A stretch of 64,000 nucleotides of DNA, from positions 1 to 64,000 of the forward strand of contig CACYZN010000017.1 in assembly GCA_902778925.1 (NCBI GenBank), in the 5' to 3' direction. The translations under genes and the position numbers were made by a program. Within the stretch, counting starts at the first letter, position 1, and the number at the start of each line of letters is the position of its first letter. Source of the stretch: an uncultured Bacteroidota bacterium (GTDB lineage: Bacteria > Bacteroidota > Bacteroidia > Bacteroidales > P3). The notes under the pieces were generated by a model, which was not told where the DNA came from, ran no database searches, and worked only from the letters and a program-made list of their open reading frames with translations. This document shows positions 25,801 to 34,149 of this stretch, piece after piece.

Positions 25801-28340
25801 ACGGCCTGCCCGACAGCATGACCTACACCTGGATTAGCTCGTTGGAGGGCGACACCATAGTAACTACCGAGCCTGAGGTGGACATTGTCTATAGCGTCGA
25901 AGGACAGGATACCATGACCGTCATAGCCACCAACGCCTATGGCAGCGACACGGCCCGCACCGTGGTGAACGTGGGTAGCCATCCGTTGCCGTATATCACC
26001 TTCTCGGTATCGGCCATGGCGGTGATGACGGGCGACACACTGACGCTCACCCCCCACATCAACGACTGTTCGCACAACGGCCTGACCTATACCTGGTACA
26101 GCGCGCTTCTGGACAGCACGTGGCATACCCCCGGCATCTGCAGGGTGGTCTACAGCGTTACAGGCTTCGACACGCTTACCCTCGTCGTCAGCAATGCCTA
26201 TGGCTCAGACACCTATTCGGTGAGCATCGAGGTATTCAATTGCACCAGGACTCTGCCCTACACCGAAGACTTCGAGGGGGTGGAACCCGCCCCGCAGCAT
26301 GAACTGGGCGACATTCCCCCATGTTGGTCGGGCTACTATGTCTCCAATCCCTCGTGGCCCAACACTCCCAAGATGCAAGTGGTAAACAGTGAAAGTTACT
26401 ACGAAATGGGCAACTTGCCCGACAATGCCCTGCTCATGGTTGCCGGCAGCTACAACGGCTACAGCCCCTATGTGGTGGCCGTGCTGCCAGGTATGGCTGT
26501 GGGCCTGCAGAACCTCGCCATTACCTTCGACTACCGCTTCGAGGCTGTCGCCCAAGGCACCCTCGAGTTGGGCTACTACGACGCCAGCACGTTTACCCCG
26601 CTCGACACCGTGCCTCCGCATGCCTTCAGCTACCGTAGCTACACCGCAAGTCTGGGCGCCGCCGTCGATGCCGGTCCCAACGCACGCATAGCCCTGCGCT
26701 GGACCTGCAGCAGTATTTGGTACGCCGTGGTGATTGACAACATCACTGTCTTTGTCGACAGCCAGCGCCCGATCTCAGCCATTATCGGCCCGCAAACCGC
26801 CTACACCGGCGACACCGTCGGCTACAGTGCCGTTACCACCTACGGCAGCACCGACAGCCTCGTCTACACCTGGCAGAGCCTGCACGGCACCATAGTGCAA
26901 CAGGACAGCGCCGCCATGCGTGTGGTATACAATGCCCCCTGCGTCGACACCATCACCCTTGTGGCCGCCAACCCCTATGGTGCCGACACGGTGCAGAAGG
27001 TCGTGACTGTCGAGTGGAACCCCGCCCTCATGCCGCACGCCACGATAGCGGCCGACGCCCCCTTCTACACCTGCGACGGCGGCATGGCCGTGGCCGTCTC
27101 CGAGACCGGCGGAAGCATCAGCTGCCAGTGGACCTCGTCGCTCACCGGCCAGACTGCTACCGGCGACACCTTCTATATTGACTACACTCTTGGCGGCAGC
27201 GACACGTTGACCCTCGTGGCCACCAACGCCTACGGCACCGACACGGTACGCCTCGCCGTCGGGGTGCGCCTCTGCGAGGTGCTGCAGGTTACGGACTATC
27301 TGGTGGCCAATCCCGCCGCCTCCGACGCCGACTTCCACTGCTGGAAGGTGTGGCAGTTCGACTCTATCAAGGCCGACGTCAGCAGCACCCATGGCCGCTG
27401 GTGCCGCTTCCGCGACTACCACCACAACCAGCGCCCGGCCATGATGAGCAACGAGATGAATATGAACACCTACAGCTCCGGCATTGTGTTGAATATGGAC
27501 GACTGGCTTGTCTCGCCGCTCATCGAGCTGCCTGCGGCGCAGCCCGGCACCGGCGACCCTGTCATCACCCTGGGCTGGAACGCCCATAGCGAGTACACCA
27601 CCTATCACGTGCTGGTCTCCACCACCGGCCGCCTGTCGCCCGATGCCTTCGCCGACACGCTGCTCACCGTCGTCAAGGACTACAATGTCTTTGCCCCGTG
27701 GGAGGCTTACAGCGTCGACCTCTCGGCCTACGCCGGCCAGACTGTCAGCATCGCCTTCCGCCACACCGGTCCGATACCCTGCTACGAACGCGGCGTGGTG
27801 TATATGGACAGCCTGCAGGTGAGCGTCGACTACGTGCCGATACCGCAGTACACTGTCGCGCTGACCCGCGCCATGGCCGACGGCACACCTGTGCCCGACG
27901 ACTGCATCGTATCGGGTGCCGGCACCTACTACCAGGGCGAGCAGGCCACCATCAGCGCCACCGCCGGCGAGGGCACCGCCTTCCGCTACTGGCTCTCGGC
28001 CGCCGGCGACACCGTGGCGCCGGACACCTACACCTTTGCCGTGACCGCCGATGCGGCCTACACCGCCGTCTTTGAGCGCGACAACAGCGGCATCGGCACC
28101 GCCCAGGCCGCCGTGCGTCCGCGCCTCTACCCCAATCCCGCCACCTCGGCGCTCAGTATCGACTGTGCCGCCCCCTGCCAGCTGGTTGTGCTCGACCTGC
28201 AGGGCCGCGAGGTGATGCGCCGCCACCTTGTGGCCGGCCACCAACGCCTCGACGTCTCCTCGCTCGCCGCCGGCTCCTACATACTTCGCTTCACTACCGA
28301 AGATACCACCATCATGGAACGATTGAACATAGTGCGATGA
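22881..28340 (+). CDS. Giant T9SS cargo protein with PKD-like and adhesin-type domains
   Basis: 1819 residues. Signal peptide VKKTLMMAFVLVALLTGRTAVAQ; start 22881 is chosen for this. Domains of the choice-of-anchor J/cleaved-adhesin type (for example FPWSENLAAHHDCW, FPWAEDFEGMG) alternate with seven PKD/Ig-like repeats ending in variants of DTVSVVATNAYGSDT at about residues 248, 492, 742, 1010, 1096, 1355 and 1439. A divergent InlB-type repeat (about 1656-1733, GTYYQGEQATISATAGEG) precedes a type A sorting domain (YPNPATSALSI to the final NIVR). It should be exported by the type IX system and act at the cell surface, probably in adhesion or substrate binding. No catalytic motif is seen. It is flanked by palindrome copies 4 and 5. 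Confidence 0.85.
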   Translation: MVKKTLMMAFVLVALLTGRTAVAQTAPCDTVALFPWSENLAAHHDCWTQLGDTSSLWQMNTEYESYFGGPGFGLCAPYNVQADGCVLVSPAVALPADTVGLHLAFRTRRIGSAVTLRVLVGTGQRDSLSQYDTVYTSTNVSNQQVSIDLAAYAGQTVYLAFSVTKNTLSTSVALFALGQFTIESDRMPQGTLAVAPAAVALGDTVHYSVSLTRGSDSLLAYTWHSSLLGTTVVDTTGQLDLVYPVAGRDTVSVVVSNAFGTIGLEGVAGIYACDTIAAFPWAEDFEGMGSAAGYNGCWEIDGYTHPASGYSYGFIEEDGSNPLKNDVMVSTTQWNYLLTPPIVLPAVIEDNLSLWLEYSYSLMAVVETDTAADTVYAADNTSNSMIRRTVSLAPYAGQTIRVRLVNNSSVFARRSHIDRIRIDYDTLPVVDLAGQAKTTTDSATLFVATLRRGATAGLTYTWSSVVGGTFVTNATGDSAWATYAPGITGSEDTVSVVATNAYGSDTARRAIHVTDCTPALTLPWRETFADGTVCWYLPEGSKFYDAIPYNLSQYESQRHLYLQTYTDTAGSWIMSKEIHIPADTSLAPYLFWKVASSNGNYQHLYSVLITDSTDYTDTANYTVLYTDSSTHINFSNYDLMSVSLAAYAGRSVHVAFHNHGGHLPAYSIGLYFDDIEVRCTVEPVLSLTVPAIVNSNEEVDFAATLVEGSTNGLTYTWHSTLMDSTATTAEPSWAMVYTVGGTDTVSLIASNIYGSDTAMAVVNVIDCTPIATLPWLVDFAAPYYLIIGHNTANGNVPDCWRRYWNGSNANYAPHLVNTFQYTGTPIYAYLQQSGSNGGLMMMAGTDSGWDSVAVVESPAFATPLAGNILSLTMVKESASYGTLSVGYMQGDDFVAVADIDSAVSGNTAFVSLAGFPADVDRFALRWTKTGTWYSVLIDSIQVIAADSMPVVLIQAPQGTRYVGDTSTFRAVLVDGLPDSMTYTWISSLEGDTIVTTEPEVDIVYSVEGQDTMTVIATNAYGSDTARTVVNVGSHPLPYITFSVSAMAVMTGDTLTLTPHINDCSHNGLTYTWYSALLDSTWHTPGICRVVYSVTGFDTLTLVVSNAYGSDTYSVSIEVFNCTRTLPYTEDFEGVEPAPQHELGDIPPCWSGYYVSNPSWPNTPKMQVVNSESYYEMGNLPDNALLMVAGSYNGYSPYVVAVLPGMAVGLQNLAITFDYRFEAVAQGTLELGYYDASTFTPLDTVPPHAFSYRSYTASLGAAVDAGPNARIALRWTCSSIWYAVVIDNITVFVDSQRPISAIIGPQTAYTGDTVGYSAVTTYGSTDSLVYTWQSLHGTIVQQDSAAMRVVYNAPCVDTITLVAANPYGADTVQKVVTVEWNPALMPHATIAADAPFYTCDGGMAVAVSETGGSISCQWTSSLTGQTATGDTFYIDYTLGGSDTLTLVATNAYGTDTVRLAVGVRLCEVLQVTDYLVANPAASDADFHCWKVWQFDSIKADVSSTHGRWCRFRDYHHNQRPAMMSNEMNMNTYSSGIVLNMDDWLVSPLIELPAAQPGTGDPVITLGWNAHSEYTTYHVLVSTTGRLSPDAFADTLLTVVKDYNVFAPWEAYSVDLSAYAGQTVSIAFRHTGPIPCYERGVVYMDSLQVSVDYVPIPQYTVALTRAMADGTPVPDDCIVSGAGTYYQGEQATISATAGEGTAFRYWLSAAGDTVAPDTYTFAVTADAAYTAVFERDNSGIGTAQAAVRPRLYPNPATSALSIDCAAPCQLVVLDLQGREVMRRHLVAGHQRLDVSSLAAGSYILRFTTEDTTIMERLNIVR

Positions 28341-28356
28341 AGCCTTCCCCATAGCT

Positions 28357-28470
28357 TCCCCTCCGGTCGTTCTTATGTCGTTCTTATGTATATCTTATGT
28401 TGTATTTATGTTTAAAACATAAGAAATACATAAGAAATACATAAGAACGACATAAGAAATACCGGAGGGG
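28357..28470. repeat. 11-bp-unit palindrome, copy 5 (CTTATGT type)
   Basis: Complete, nearly identical to copies 3, 7 and 8: CCCCTCCGGT, CGTTCTTATGT twice, ATATCTTATGT, TGTATTTATGT, TTTAAAAC centre, four ACATAAG units, ACCGGAGGGG. It occupies most of the spacer between two tandem giant cargo genes. No convincing promoter box follows, unlike at the other copies. Confidence 0.93.
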
Positions 28471-28525
28471 AACCGGAGAGGAACACTAGAGGAACTGGAA
28501 CAGAGGTATATAGAAACACTGTGAT

Positions 28526-31500
28526 ATGAAACACCGTTTTGGAACCATCGCGTTGCTGCTGCTGTTGGCCCTGCAAGGGGGTCTGGCGGCGCAGCCGCAA
28601 ACCCTCACTGTGGCCGACGGCACGACAACCAACATGAACGTGCCTTTGTTTGGCGCGACGGCCTATTCGTCCTATCCGCAGCACACCCAGCTGCTCTACC
28701 CCGAGCAGATGCTCGGCAACATGGTGGGGCAGTACATCAGCGAGCTGCGCTTCTATTGCTCGCAGACGGCCCCGTCGTATGGCGGCACGCTGACCGTGGG
28801 GCTCGCCACCTACGAGGCCTCGAGCTTTGCGGCCGACGCATTGCTCGACGTGGCGGTCGACGTGGTGATGGTGGGCAACTTCGTGGCCAGCAACGGAAGC
28901 TACGTATTCCAGCTGCAGACGCCGTGGCTATACAACGGCGGCCACCTGCTGGTCGACATAGTGGGCACGGGTGGCAACTCGGCACAGATTGGGCTCAACT
29001 ACGGTGTGTGGTCGCAGGGTGCCTCGTGCTATCATACCACGAGCTTCACCACCACTACGCTCATGCAGAACTTCATGCCCAAGACCACCTTCACCTACAG
29101 CGGCAGCCCCTGCGGGCGGCCCTCGGCGCTGACAGTCGGCGACATCTGTGCCGACGGTGCCACCCTGAGCTGGCAGCCGGCCGTGGGTGCCACGGGCTAC
29201 GTGGTGCTGCTCGAGGGGGTGGCTCCCATAACCACCACCGCCACCGAGCACCCGCTCGAGGCCTTGGAACCCAATAGCGAATACACCGTCACCGTGGCCG
29301 CCCTCTGTTCGAGCGGCGACACGATGGCGTCGCAGCCCGTCACCTTCCGCACCCTCGACACCGCCACGGCGCTGTGGCTGCCCTATGCCGAAGACTTCGA
29401 GGTGGTAGGCGACAACGGCCTGCCGCGCTGGTGGCACCGCGTCGACTCGTGCTCATACAATGGCGCGGTCTATCCCGACGTGGTGCCTAACAACAACACC
29501 CACAGCGGCACTTCGATGCTGCGCCTGGGCTTGTGGATCTGCACCTCGGCGTCGGTGGCCACCGAGCCCCTTCCGGCCATGGCCAACGAGCTGCACGTAG
29601 GCTTCTGGTACAAATTCTCAGGCTACACCAACGAAGTGCTCGAGGCCTGCCTGGTCGACAGCGGCGGGGTGTTCCACCCGGTGTGGCAGTACTCCATGTC
29701 TGCAGGCGACAACGACTGGCACCATGTCGACTTCTACACCGACACCATGTCGGCCTCGCTCGGCGTCGTGGCCTTCGGGCTGCGGTGGCTGTCGGACGAA
29801 ATCGTATACATAGACGATATCGAAATCGAGCGCGTGCCCTACTGCCCGCGGCCGCTTGCCATCGGTATAGACAGCCTGGGTCCGACCGAAGCCTACCTGC
29901 ACCTGGCGCCGGCCGACAGCGGCGACCTGCTGGTGGTGACGGTCGACGGGGAAGAACTCGCGCCCTCGGCCGACACGCTGCTCCACATCTGGGGTCTGGC
30001 TCCGGCCATGCTCCACACCGTATCGGTAAGCACACTCTGTGCCAACGGCGAGCGGTCGCAGTCCATCGACACCAGCTTCCAGACCACCTGCGCCGACATG
30101 CTGCAGCTGCCCTGGGCCGAGAGCTTCGACGGCCACACCGTGGGCGAGGCGCCGGCCTGCTGGACCACGGGGTCGCAGGTCATACCGGCCTCGTCTTATT
30201 CTCCCCTCTACCCGTTAGTGTTCAATGGAGAAAACTACTACTACGCCACCCCCCACACGGCGCCCAACGCCCTCATGGTGGGGCAGTCGGACCAGCAGGT
30301 GGTGTGGGTGGCCACGCCCGCCTTCGACGCCGACCCCACGCTACTGAGAATAGACTTCTGGTATAAGCCCAACGGCTATTTCGGCGCCGGCTACTTCCAG
30401 GCGGGCTTCATGGCCGCTTCCGGCGACATTGCCACGTTCGTGCCTTTCTACAGCTCGCAGCATATCACCAGCAGCGGTGAATTCGAGTGGAAGCATGTCG
30501 AGCTGATCACCGACACCCTCGGGATGGCTCTGCCCGACACCGTGCGCCTGGCCTTCCGCGTGGGCACCAGCGGCCTGCTCGCTATCGACGACATCCGCGT
30601 GCGCTCCACCGAGGGTTGCCCCCAGCCCCTCGACCTGCACGCGACGTCGATAGGCACCAACCAGGCCACCATCGAGTGGTCGGCCAGCTCGGACGACTAC
30701 CAGAACTACGCCTTCCAGGTGATGGTCGACGGCGAGAACTATTCCATAGAGAACGACACCCAATGTGTGGTCTACCTGCTCGAGCCCAATACCACCCACA
30801 CCATCGGGGTGCAGTCGCTCTGTGCCGACGGCAGCGTGGGCGACCTGCAGGAACTGACTTTCACCACTGCCTGTGCCACGGCCACCCTGCCCCTCAGCGA
30901 GGACTTCGAGTCGGCGCCCTACAGCCAGCCGGTGCCCGACTGCTGGCAGGTGCTCGCGGAGTCGGGCTCCGGCTACTCGAGCTATCCCCGCCGCAATGCC
31001 CTCAATTACCATTCGGCCAGCCACTCGGTGGAGATGGAGGCTGTTGACGCACAGCCCTGCATGGTGGCCTCGCTGCCCTTCTACGCGGTCTCGGCCGGCT
31101 TGTACATACGCTTCTGGGAGTACCACACCGGCGACGACTCCACCCTGACGGTGGGCCTGATGACCGACGTGGGCGACACCGGTTCGTTCACCCCCATCTG
31201 GACGGTCGACGACAACTGCGACCTGCCCAACCCGTGGAGGGAACGCCAGATTTATGTCACCGGCCTCACCGCCGGTGCGGTCTACCACGTGGCCTTCCTC
31301 GTTACCGGCAACGGCCACTACATCATTGACGACCTGGAGGTGTTCGACATGCCCCTGTGCCAACGCCCCTCGTGTCCCGAGGTGGTCGAGGTGAGCTACG
31401 ACGTGGCTACCCTTCTGTGGTGCGGCGACTCGGCTCTCTATGAACTACGCTGGAGCACCGAGAACGATCCGGAAGGCGCCGAGGCCATGATACTGGCCGA

Positions 31501-32455
31501 TACCACTGTCACACTCACCGGCCTGCTGTCGGATACGATGTACTATGCCTGGGTGCGCACTGTCTGCTCGGACATAGTGCAGTCCGAGTGGCTCGCCCTG
31601 GACAGCTTCAAGACCGACTGCGCCCCGGCCGCCATGCCCTACAGCGAGGACTTCCTCACATACGAAGTGTATGACGACCCCGAATGCTGGCGCTACTTCT
31701 ACGGAGTGCAGGGCTCTGTGCCGGGCCAGACAATAACACTGGTGGAACAGGTGCGCAACAACTGGGAGATGATGTACGACAGCACGCTGAAGGATGTGTC
31801 GCCCACGGTATGGATGCCGTTCTACCATATGGATGCGGTGATGGCGTCTCCGTTGATAGACATACCCGACTCGGCGGTGCTAGAGTTCAACGTCCTGATG
31901 TACTTCAAGCTTGGCTTCAACCTCCCCGACTCCGTGGACGACGATCTGCGCTTCGGCGTTGTGGTGAGCTACGACAACTGTGCTACCTGGATCCATATAG
32001 CGGAGTGGGGCGGCAGCCCGACGACCAATCTGCTGCGCCAGATGATAGACCTCGACTTCAACCCCAAACTCATTCTCTACGGTCCCGGCACCATACGCGT
32101 CGGCTTCTATATCCTCACCGGAAACGGGTCCTATGAGGATCTGGACGACATATACCTGCACTTCGACGACGTGAAGGTCTACACCAAGGAGCCCGACTCG
32201 ACGGGCGTGGCCCCCGGCGGCATACTGCAGGCCTCGGGTCCGGTGGCGGCGGTGTACCCGAACCCTGCCTCGTCGACGGTGACCATCGACTGCAGCGCCC
32301 CCGCCGAGGCCGTGATCTATGCCGCGAGCGGCATGGAAGCCCTGCGCGTGCCCTGCCGTGCCGGCCGCAATGAGGTCGACGTGCGCAGCCTGCCCCAAGG
32401 GGTCTACCACCTTGTCGTAGGAGCCTCGCACACCAAGTTGGTGATAGCGCGCTAG
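28526..32455 (+). CDS. Giant T9SS cargo protein with fibronectin III repeats
   Basis: 1309 residues. Signal peptide MKHRFGTIALLLLLALQGGLAAQ. After an N-terminal beta-sandwich (about 22-190), four fibronectin-III-like domains start near residues 194, 440, 697 and 945 (CGRPSALTVGDIC, CPRPLAIGIDSLG, CPQPLDLHATSIG, CQRPSCPEVVEV). They alternate with choice-of-anchor J-like domains (LPYAEDFEVVGDNGLPRWW, LPWAESFDGHTVGEAPACW, LPLSEDFESAPYS). The C-terminal type A sorting domain runs from VYPNPASSTVTID to LVIAR. It is a surface protein without a visible active site. Together with the preceding gene and the protein at 41035 it makes a family of large modular cargo proteins. Confidence 0.85.
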   Translation: MKHRFGTIALLLLLALQGGLAAQPQTLTVADGTTTNMNVPLFGATAYSSYPQHTQLLYPEQMLGNMVGQYISELRFYCSQTAPSYGGTLTVGLATYEASSFAADALLDVAVDVVMVGNFVASNGSYVFQLQTPWLYNGGHLLVDIVGTGGNSAQIGLNYGVWSQGASCYHTTSFTTTTLMQNFMPKTTFTYSGSPCGRPSALTVGDICADGATLSWQPAVGATGYVVLLEGVAPITTTATEHPLEALEPNSEYTVTVAALCSSGDTMASQPVTFRTLDTATALWLPYAEDFEVVGDNGLPRWWHRVDSCSYNGAVYPDVVPNNNTHSGTSMLRLGLWICTSASVATEPLPAMANELHVGFWYKFSGYTNEVLEACLVDSGGVFHPVWQYSMSAGDNDWHHVDFYTDTMSASLGVVAFGLRWLSDEIVYIDDIEIERVPYCPRPLAIGIDSLGPTEAYLHLAPADSGDLLVVTVDGEELAPSADTLLHIWGLAPAMLHTVSVSTLCANGERSQSIDTSFQTTCADMLQLPWAESFDGHTVGEAPACWTTGSQVIPASSYSPLYPLVFNGENYYYATPHTAPNALMVGQSDQQVVWVATPAFDADPTLLRIDFWYKPNGYFGAGYFQAGFMAASGDIATFVPFYSSQHITSSGEFEWKHVELITDTLGMALPDTVRLAFRVGTSGLLAIDDIRVRSTEGCPQPLDLHATSIGTNQATIEWSASSDDYQNYAFQVMVDGENYSIENDTQCVVYLLEPNTTHTIGVQSLCADGSVGDLQELTFTTACATATLPLSEDFESAPYSQPVPDCWQVLAESGSGYSSYPRRNALNYHSASHSVEMEAVDAQPCMVASLPFYAVSAGLYIRFWEYHTGDDSTLTVGLMTDVGDTGSFTPIWTVDDNCDLPNPWRERQIYVTGLTAGAVYHVAFLVTGNGHYIIDDLEVFDMPLCQRPSCPEVVEVSYDVATLLWCGDSALYELRWSTENDPEGAEAMILADTTVTLTGLLSDTMYYAWVRTVCSDIVQSEWLALDSFKTDCAPAAMPYSEDFLTYEVYDDPECWRYFYGVQGSVPGQTITLVEQVRNNWEMMYDSTLKDVSPTVWMPFYHMDAVMASPLIDIPDSAVLEFNVLMYFKLGFNLPDSVDDDLRFGVVVSYDNCATWIHIAEWGGSPTTNLLRQMIDLDFNPKLILYGPGTIRVGFYILTGNGSYEDLDDIYLHFDDVKVYTKEPDSTGVAPGGILQASGPVAAVYPNPASSTVTIDCSAPAEAVIYAASGMEALRVPCRAGRNEVDVRSLPQGVYHLVVGASHTKLVIAR

Positions 32456-32465
32456 GAAACTTTTT

Positions 32466-32496
32466 TTTGCCAATATGCAAAATGTTTGTACTTTTG
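32466..32496 (+). promoter_or_regulatory. purM promoter (-33 TTTG, -7 TACTTTTG)
   Basis: TTTG (32466-32469) and TACTTTTG (32489-32496) are separated by 19 bp. The box ends 17 bp before the purM ATG. Confidence 0.75.
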
Positions 32497-32513
32497 CAGC
32501 CAAATTCGTAACT

Positions 32514-33680
32514 ATGGACAAGTACAACCAACGTGGCGTCTCGGCTTCGAAAGAGGACGTCCACAATGCTATCAAGAACATCGACAAGGGCCTTTACCCG
32601 AAGGCCTTCTGCAAGATTATACCCGACCTGCTGGGCGGCGACCCGCAGTATTGCAACATCATGCACGCCGACGGCGCAGGCACCAAGAGCAGCCTGGCCT
32701 ACATGTACTGGCGCGAGACGGGCGACCTTTCGGTGTGGAAGGGCATCGCCATCGACGCCATCGTGATGAACACCGACGACCTGCTGTGCGTGGGCGCCCT
32801 GGACCATATACTCCTTTCGTCGACCATAGGCCGCAACAAGCAGTTGGTGCCGGGCGAGGTCATCTCGGCCGTGATAAACGGCACCGAGGAGTTCTGCCAG
32901 CAGATGCGCGACATGGGCATCGACATCGTGCTCACCGGCGGCGAGACGGCCGACGTGGGCGACCTGGTGCGCACCATCATCGTGGACAGCACCGTCACCG
33001 CCCGCATGCGCCGTGCCGACGTGATCGACAACGCCAACATCAAGGCCGGCAACGTGATAGTGGCCCTGGCCAGCTACGGCCAGGCCAGCTACGAGACCGC
33101 CTACAACGGCGGCATGGGCTCGAACGGCCTCACCTCGGCCCGCCACGACGTCTTCTCGCACGTCTACGCCGAGCGCTATCCCATGTGCTACGACCACAAC
33201 CTGCCCCAGGATGTGGTCTTCTGCGGCAGCAAGCTGCTCACCGACCCCACCGAGGTGCCCGGTGTCGACGCGGGCCATCTGGTCCTCTCGCCAACCCGCA
33301 CCTATGCCCCCATAGTGCGCCGCGTGATGGACGAGTACCGCCCCAAGATCGACGGCATGATACACTGCTCGGGCGGCGCGCAGACCAAGGTGCTGCACTT
33401 CATAGACCGCCTGCACGTGGTGAAGAACAACCTCTTCCCGGTTCCCCCGCTGTTCAAGATGATACACGAAGAAAGCCGCACCGACTGGCAGGAGATGTAC
33501 AAAGTCTTCAACATGGGCCACCGCATGGAGTTCTACACCGACGAGGCCACGGCCCGCGGCATCATCGACATTGCCAAGGGTTTCAACGTCGACGCACAGG
33601 TGATTGGCTACGTGGACGCTGCCGAGCGCGCCCAGGTGACCGTCGACGGCGAGAACGGCCGCTACGAATATTTTTCGTAA
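32514..33680 (+). CDS. purM: Phosphoribosylformylglycinamidine cyclo-ligase (AIR synthase)
   Basis: 388 residues, the long Bacteroidota form. It closes the imidazole ring of FGAM to AIR in purine synthesis with ATP. AIRS-family features are MHADGAGTKSSLAYMYW, IVMNTDDLLCVGA, TGGETADVGDLV, SNGLTSARHDVF and a C-terminal domain with GMIHCSGGAQTKVLHF. The start MDKYNQRGVSASKEDVHN at 32514 is conserved; an ATG at 32475 lies upstream of the promoter box. It is a single gene; no other purine gene is nearby. Confidence 0.94.
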   Translation: MDKYNQRGVSASKEDVHNAIKNIDKGLYPKAFCKIIPDLLGGDPQYCNIMHADGAGTKSSLAYMYWRETGDLSVWKGIAIDAIVMNTDDLLCVGALDHILLSSTIGRNKQLVPGEVISAVINGTEEFCQQMRDMGIDIVLTGGETADVGDLVRTIIVDSTVTARMRRADVIDNANIKAGNVIVALASYGQASYETAYNGGMGSNGLTSARHDVFSHVYAERYPMCYDHNLPQDVVFCGSKLLTDPTEVPGVDAGHLVLSPTRTYAPIVRRVMDEYRPKIDGMIHCSGGAQTKVLHFIDRLHVVKNNLFPVPPLFKMIHEESRTDWQEMYKVFNMGHRMEFYTDEATARGIIDIAKGFNVDAQVIGYVDAAERAQVTVDGENGRYEYFS

Positions 33681-33687
33681 AAAAATA

Positions 33688-33720
33688 GGCACCGGCACAC
33701 AATATCGCGGTGCCGGTGCC
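33688..33720. terminator. Hairpin after purM
   Basis: GGCACCGGCAC (33688-33698) and GTGCCGGTGCC (33710-33720) form a perfect 11-bp stem with an 11-nt loop. The T run lies on the minus-strand side only, so its role as a plus-strand terminator is uncertain. Confidence 0.5.
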
Positions 33721-33746
33721 GTTAATGGAATGCTTCGGCACTCGAC

Positions 33747-33822
33747 GCGATAGTAGCTCAGTTGGCAGAGCGGCGGCTTCCCAAGCCGCAGGTCGCGGGT
33801 TCGACCCCCGTCTATCGCTCCA
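33747..33822 (+). tRNA. tRNA-Gly (anticodon CCC)
   Basis: 76 nt with encoded CCA. The acceptor stem GCGATAG/CTATCGC is perfect, the D arm is GCTC...GAGC, the anticodon stem GCGGC/GCCGC carries the loop TTCCCAA with anticodon CCC, and the T arm is GCGGG-TTCGACC-CCCGT. It is followed at once by a strong terminator. Confidence 0.95.
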
Positions 33823-33829
33823 TCGCATC

Positions 33830-33863
33830 GGGGCGCGGCCGCCAGGCCGCGCCCCTCTTTTTT
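33830..33863 (+). terminator. Intrinsic terminator after tRNA-Gly
   Basis: GGGGCGCGGCC (33830-33840), loop GCCA, GGCCGCGCCCC (33845-33855), then TCTTTTTT. Confidence 0.93.
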
Positions 33864-33936
33864 GTCCCTTTTCTATCACCCCGCCTCTTCCTCCCCTCGC
33901 CTTTCCCCGTTCACCTTCCCCTTGTCTCCTCTTCCA

Positions 33937-34044
33937 CTCCGGTCCCGGTCCGGCCGTTGTACTATCGTTGTACTATTGTTGTACTATCGTTGTACTATTG
34001 AAAACATAAGAACGATAGTACAACGATAGTACAACAATAGTACT
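33937..34044. repeat. 11-bp-unit palindrome, copy 6 (GTACTAT type)
   Basis: Same element as copy 2 but inverted: the asymmetric centre here reads GAAAACATAAGAACG, the reverse complement of copy 2. Four CGTTGTACTAT-type units lie on the left and three ATAGTACAACG-type units on the right, after a CTCCGGTCCCGGTCCGG lead. It sits between the tRNA-Gly terminator and the YitT promoter. Confidence 0.9.
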
Positions 34045-34082
34045 GTGGCTAAATTATTTTTCGGCGGTCGAAGCAAAAATAG

Positions 34083-34090
34083 TATCTTTG
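34083..34090 (+). promoter_or_regulatory. -7 box TATCTTTG for the YitT gene
   Basis: TATCTTTG followed by CAAAA, about 60 bp before the ATG at 34150 and 39 bp after palindrome copy 6. The -33 region has TTTC instead of TTTG. Confidence 0.6.
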
Positions 34091-34149
34091 CAAAACGGCT
34101 TCCTGCTCGGAGGCTGTGGGTATGGTTTGAAAATCAAATATATATAACA

